Positions 59,374-64,000 of a stretch of DNA of 64,000 nucleotides are shown piece after piece. The stretch is from Coprinus comatus (taxonomy: Eukaryota > Basidiomycota > Agaricomycetes > Agaricales > Agaricaceae): the NCBI GenBank assembly GCA_034638255.1, contig JAWPGT010000004.1, forward strand, positions 124,001 to 188,000, written 5' to 3'. Both the position numbers and the translations under genes were made by a program. A model generated the notes under the pieces. That model did not search any database, had not been told where the DNA came from, and saw nothing but the letters and a program-made list of their open reading frames with translations. Within the stretch, counting starts at the first letter, position 1; each line of letters begins with the position of its first letter.

Positions 59374-61092
59374 ATGGCCCCTGACTATACTCCCCTTCCC
59401 ACCGACGACTGCGAGAGGCAACCCAATCCTGAGTCTATCTTGCGTAACAAGCGTAGAGATACCGTCAAGAAAACAATATTCTGCTTGCTTGCTGTCGTTG
59501 CCGTAATGTTCACACTGGTGCACGCCGCTAAGGGAATTTCCGCAGTGTGTAGGATGGCGTCTGGCCGTATGCACATGAAGAATGGTACACATGTACATGG
59601 CAGTTGTCATCATATGAAGGGAATAGGCTGTCATGGCATAAACCGCACGATCTCCTCAACTCCTGGATTACCGACTTTTTATACATTACCCTCGGGTGAT
59701 AAGATTCCCTCGGTTGCACTTGGTAAGTGATTAAATGTTATTATGCATCCGTACTGTGTAAGACTCATCCATGGCTAGGTGTCTGGCGTGCAAACCCCGG
59801 TCAAGTTGGTGAGGCCGTCAAGGCAAGTCGTTTAAATACGAATAAATTCTGAGATTGACCCATTTGCTAGACCGCTTTGAAAGTCGGATATAGACACATT
59901 GATGGTGCATGGATCTATGGTGTACGTTTATCTTCACTCAAAGTCTGGCTTAATAAACCTCTAACTCTGCCTAGAATGAGGTCGAAGTTGGGAAGGCTAT
60001 CCGCGAGAGTGGTGTTTCACGTCGGGATATTTGGCTTACATCAAAGGTTCGTTGCATTACTCATAATAATATGATATTTCTCAATCCAGAGCCTTTTGCA
60101 TAGCTATGGAACACTTTCCATGATCCACAGGACGTCGAACCGGCACTTGATGAATCTCTCTCCCGGCTAGGAACAGAATATCTCGATCTTTATCTTATCC
60201 ATTGGCCTGTTGCATTCAAAAAAGGCAGTGATAAAAATGAAATTGATTGGGATCTGACAGAAAACCCTTACCCCACTTGGCAAAAACTCGAAGAGATGGT
60301 CGAGAAGGGGAAAGTGAGGAATATTGGTGTTAGCAAGTAAGTTGTAAATTGAGTATCGTCCCATCGTTGTCAACTAACAAGTCGATCAGCTTCAATATTC
60401 GAAGGTCAATAAAAGATTGTTGATGGATAATATATGCTAAACATTGAATAGGTTTCAAAATTTGACGGCCAACCCCTTGAAAATCAAGCCCGCCATCAAC
60501 CAGGTTGAACTGAGCTATTGGAATCCCCAACCTGAGCTCTTGGAGGTACATTTATCACTCCTTTTGTCATCTGAGCATAACCAATGACCATGTCCAGTGG
60601 TCGAAAGAGAATGGCCTTTTGCTTGAGGCATATTCCCCCCTCGGAAGCCAAGACAAAGTGAAAGAAACTTTGCAGTTGCCTTTGGTAAATACCGCAAACT
60701 CTTGACAATGTTCAAGTTATCAAACTATTTGCCTTTGTAGGTTAAAGCTATCGCTGAAGAATTGGACATGACACCTGCTCAAGTCGTGATCTCATGGCAA
60801 CTTCAGCGTGGTGTAGGTTGAACTATGTAACATTTAAAGTCCAAGAATACTTATTACTTATATTCTATCCAGGTTGTTGTCCTACCAAAGAGCGTAACGC
60901 CTTCTCGTATTATGGAGAACCTCCATGGTATGTTCTTTTAATCTATATCACATGAGGTCTTTTGATGCGATGTTATAACGAACAGTTACACGTCTACCTC
61001 AAGATACATTCGATAAATTAGAGCAGGCTGCTAGGTCCCACAAACCGGAACGATCTGTGGACCCAAAGTGGGGCGTAGATGTTTGGAACTAA
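59374..61092 (+). CDS. Membrane-anchored aldo-keto reductase
   Basis: This is an NADPH-dependent reductase of aldehydes or sugars with the AKR barrel. The N-terminal 110 residues are an extension: a polar tail, a membrane helix (KKTIFCLLAVVAVMFTLVHA) and a His/Cys/Gly-rich lumenal stretch (HMKNGTHVHGSCHHMKGIGC). The barrel starts FYTLPSGDKIPSVALGVWRA. The catalytic tetrad is complete: Asp and Tyr in YRHIDGAWIYGNE, Lys in WLTSK, His in LYLIHWPVAF. It continues GKVRNIGVSNFNIRRFQNLT, IKPAINQVELSYWNPQPELL, GLLLEAYSPLGSQDK and VVVLPKSVTPSRIMENL, ending VDVWN. The residues FNIRR come from a 15-base microexon. About nine introns are present. A type II membrane orientation with the enzyme in the secretory lumen is inferred. 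The substrate is unknown. Confidence 0.88.
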
Positions 61093-61875
61093 TTCACAAA
61101 AAAATCTCCGTATATATTTATTGGTATAAATGCTTTGTTACTGCGTATCTGTAACCATGTTACTCTTCCCAATTGATAGACTGTATAGTTTTTGCAAGGA
61201 TGACGTAGTCCTCGAGCTCTCCGGATGAAAAAAAAAAGTCAAATATATATCCCAAAAAAACCTAGAATGAAGATTCCATCCGGAACATGTAACATAAAAA
61301 AACCAGAGGAAGGATATATGAGAAAACGTAACAATATACAATTGAATAAGAACGAAAAACGGGGTATCCATCAATTGAATATAAAAAAAATGGAGGAGAC
61401 GGAACAAACAAAAAAGCAAGGGAAGAAAAGGTATAGATGAATCGGGGAGATGCAGAAAATACACAAAAAATGTATCATGCAAAACCGGGACATGGATGTG
61501 TAAGTTGTGCGTTATGTGTGTTTGCGAGAGAGTACCTATAAAATAAAGGGGGGTAACAGGCAGAGCAAAAGTAAAAGAGTGGACGAGAATGGGAAATCCA
61601 AGATGGTGAATTCCCCTTCTCTGATACTGTTAAGGATGACGCAAGGAGGAATGTGTGTGTAAAAAAAATTAGTTTTGATTTTATACCCAAACTTCCAGAA
61701 TCCAGTAACCAGTTGTAAATGCGGTATTGTGTTGTAAAAAAAAATGGTCCAGCGCAGCAGACGATAAAAACCCTTGGCAATAATTCGGCAATAAAAAAAA
61801 TCCATAAAGCATAAAAGAAAGCGCATGAAGGAAAGCAATTCCAATTCAAATACGTCAATCAATCGGTCCGTCCCT
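61093..61875. other. Convergent, homopolymer-rich intergenic region
   Basis: This 783-base interval lies between the 3' ends of the aldo-keto reductase and the following minus-strand gene. It has many runs of six to ten A on the plus strand (for example 61228-61237 and 61738-61744). The long minus frames there are T-rich translations and not genes. No RNA gene is recognised. Confidence 0.5.
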
Positions 61876-63175
61876 TTAATGAGCCAGGACCGCGTCGAAA
61901 AGTTTTCTCCTTTGCATCGCACGGGCATGCTGGGATGAAATTCCAGTGTGCAAAGTTTCCCTTCGTGCAACGGTATGTGTGGGTGATACATGCTTTCTAG
62001 TTGACGTTCCCGTCCCTGTCCCTCCCACCGCTGTCTCCGCAACAGCCTCCGTAACAGGTCGTTCGTTGGCCTGGCCACCAAAAGCGGTTGGAGCCTGATG
62101 GTCAGGTTTACTCCGAGAGAACCACCACCCTAAGACGCTAGCAGCAACAATACACTAATAGAAATCAACTAAATGCGCAGGGTCAAAGTGCTAAGAAGGA
62201 TGACGTACAATGATTAGCACCAAAGCGATCACCCATACCCAACGAGAGAGACGAGTTGTTCCACTCTGAGTCTTCTTAAGCCACCAGCTGTAGAAGAAAA
62301 TAAAATTTAATGATGTGTTTCAGAAATAGGAAAGCCAAGATAAACCTACCTGTCCTTGCCATCTGGAGATTTATCCTCCATCTTGACAACCATGCTAAAC
62401 CTTCTCCAGAAATCATCACCCTTTTCGCCACGTCCAGGCAATAGAACATCTTCTGAGCCTGAACGCATAATTGGCTTGTTGCGAGGTATAGGCTCAGAGA
62501 ACTTGATATTCTTTGATGGAAGAGCAAAGACGGGGGTGATGGGAGTAAGCGGAGGTTGCAGTGGATGAGGAGACGAAGATGAAGGTGCAGGCGAGGTAGG
62601 CATGGCGCCTCCACCAGGGACAACAAGCCTAGGAGAGGGTGATTCAAAAGGGTTCTCGAGCGTAGGTATTTGTATTGGTTGAGGTGGTGGAATACGCGTT
62701 GTAGCGTTCTCTGGACGAGCAAGATTAAGGGCTGCAATAGGGGCAGGGTATCCAGGGCGAGGAGCTGCGATGGTGGGTTGTTGTTGTTGTCTAGGGGGAG
62801 AGGCTGGGGGGCTGCGAGTAGAATTTACACCGGTGGCAGCAGCAAGAGCAGCGTTTTTCGAGGCAGGGCGTGTATCGTCGTCCGAGTCGTCGTCGTCTGA
62901 GTCTGACATATTGAGCAGACCCATGCCTAGAGCACCAACACCAGATTGACGGTTATCTGTGATGTTGTTGTTTGCGTCTGCGGTAAGGTAGTTGTCATAA
63001 CTGAGGATTATATTAGATTAATGGTGAAAAGACTATGGACTGGGCCATACACGTTGTAAGCAGATGTGCGATTGTTGGGGTTTGGAGGAGCTGGCTGGCG
63101 TATGCGGGGCTGGGGGATTGGGGAATCGTAGGCAGAGTCTGGTTGGTCTGTGGCATAGGGAGGTCTGGGAGCCAT
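61876..63175 (-). CDS. Unknown single-pass membrane protein with disordered N-terminal region
   Basis: No family is recognised. The start MAPRPPYATDQPDSAYDSPI opens a long Pro/Ser/Asn-rich region that includes VYDNYLTADANNNITDNRQS and an acidic run (MSDSDDDDSDDDTRP). It continues with PRQQQQP and repeated Pro-rich segments. A more ordered patch (NKPIMRSGSEDVLLPGRGEK, GDDFWRRFSMVVKMEDKSP) leads to a membrane helix (RWVWVIALVLIICIVAASVL, then GWWFSRSK). A basic Thr/His-rich tail follows (TSTRKHVSPTHTVARRETLH), ending KLFDAVLAH at the TAA 61876-61878. Introns were joined near 63006-63053 (GTATGG donor), 62290-62350 and 62150-62210. Topology suggests a large cytosolic N-part and a short tail on the other side. 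The function is unknown. Confidence 0.72.
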
Positions 63176-63305
63176 TTGGGATATAATAAAATAAAATAAA
63201 GAGCGGAAGAGCAAAACGAGGGTTGGGAGGGAAGAGAAGGAAACAAAGACGTATTAAACTATTTCACACGCTACTTGTGTTGCCATGCGCTTATCATCAA
63301 TCACT

Positions 63306-64000
63306 CTACTCTGTCACGTCCCAATACGGGAATGTATAGTTCTGTCCCCCAGTCTGTCGGTATCCTTGGATAAACCGATGCATCCTCTCAATCTGTCCCT
63401 GCGAAAACCCAGTCATGCACTGGTCAATAGAGTAGTCCATGTAGTTCTCTGCACAATCATTAGCATAAATTAACTACCCAAAATATATAAACACTTACGG
63501 ATGGGATCTGGGTCACCGCCAGGACAAGTATCTCGTCCAACATCACACCCACGCGATGGCTCCGCTTCTGGAGAAGTATCATCAACGTAATCTCCTCCTC
63601 CTCCTGCTTCACATCCTCCTTGGAAAGTATGGTATAATCCAAGCCAATGTCCAACTTCATGAGTCAATGTCCTACCATACCGATAATACGGCTGGGTACC
63701 CCCAGGCAAAGTAGTGTGTCGCACAACAACCCCGTCACTGACTGGGTCATCTGCGTACCACTGTGGGATAGTCGCGTATCCAAGGGTATCGGAGGTACCG
63801 TTGAACCTATATACAATTTTTTTAGTTTTTCTTTTTTCATACTCTCTTGTTGAAAGAAAACGTACCCAATACTGTACAGATTCAGAACTGACGCGTCACC
63901 GCTGTGGAACAAATACTTCATCTCCATTTCAGCTCGCCTATTAAAAACGAATCAGCAAATAGAAACAGCAATCAAGTATATCAAGAACTCACGTTGAAAC
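63306..64000 (-). CDS. Secreted M43-type metalloprotease (cytophagalysin/pappalysin-like), 5' partial
   Basis: This is a zinc endopeptidase of family M43, typically secreted by Ascomycetes and Basidiomycetes. The 5' part is beyond the right edge. The visible chain has [20 protein letters not shown], then [36 protein letters not shown] and the zinc site [19 protein letters not shown] (HExxHxxGxxH with the catalytic Glu). The M43-typical Cys/Asp segment [29 protein letters not shown] and the Met-turn [19 protein letters not shown] follow. It ends with [15 protein letters not shown] and a final TFPYWDVTE before the TAG (63306-63308). Three introns are seen. All catalytic elements in view are intact. 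A role in extracellular protein breakdown is inferred from the family. Confidence 0.9.

Noticed and set aside
61138..61858. Long minus-strand frames rich in Phe and Leu, looking like membrane proteins
   Set aside because: They translate A-rich 3' flanking DNA read on the opposite strand; the Phe-rich composition comes from T runs.

Overview
The window is nuclear DNA of a filamentous basidiomycete, most likely an Agaricomycete. The reasons are dense short introns of about 45-65 bases with GT-AG ends, moderate-to-low GC, a GH131 enzyme carrying a fungal CBM1, LRR-type F-box proteins, a TmpA-type membrane oxidoreductase, and an orphan family known to me only from basidiomycetes. I do not name a species. 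Protein calls come from reading translations and family motifs by eye, and splice sites were joined by hand. Gene ends are fairly firm; internal exon edges are inferred.

Layout. 0-4.4 kb: 3' part of a CSC1/OSCA-like stress-gated channel. 4.8-6.1 kb: secreted GH131-CBM1 glucanase. 6.3-8.0 kb: two head-to-tail Cu/Zn superoxide dismutases with different N-termini. 8.6-12.3 kb: two tandem secreted GDSL/SGNH esterases. 12.7-14.1 kb: VAP-type tail-anchored ER protein. 14.5-19.6 kb: full-size ABCB multidrug pump with an apparent one-base frameshift in its second nucleotide-binding domain. 19.9-22.1 kb: YPK/SGK-like AGC kinase, divergent from the pump. 23.9-25.7 kb: TmpA-like oxidoreductase. 26.0-27.4 kb: G-patch protein. 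27.6-29.4 kb: F-box/LRR protein. 29.6-30.7 kb: PQ-loop transporter, divergent from prohibitin-2 (31.1-32.4 kb). 32.6-36.7 kb: meiotic MutS homologue MSH5. 36.8-39.0 kb: NCA2. 39.1-40.3 kb: HIS1. 40.7-42.1 kb and 54.1-55.4 kb: two paralogues of the orphan family. 42.9-44.3 kb: second F-box protein. 48.0-50.5 kb: ROT1 and proteasome subunit beta-6. 56.7-57.5 kb: probable mitochondrial membrane protein. 57.8-59.3 kb: divergent homeodomain protein, divergent from an aldo-keto reductase with an N-terminal membrane anchor (59.4-61.1 kb). 61.9-63.2 kb: unknown single-pass membrane protein. 63.3-64.0 kb: 5'-truncated M43 metalloprotease.

The genes are mostly unrelated housekeeping and secretome genes, with no biosynthetic cluster, transposon or CRISPR-like array. 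The only local themes are tandem duplication (SODs, esterases), secreted or plant-material-degrading enzymes at 4.8-12.3 kb, and long gene-poor blocks at 22.1-23.9, 44.3-48.0 and 50.5-54.1 kb. The most unusual observations are two GC-AG introns with identical donors, a HIS1 start codon in a 4-base coding exon, a 15-base microexon, the pump frameshift, and a homeodomain lacking the invariant Asn51.
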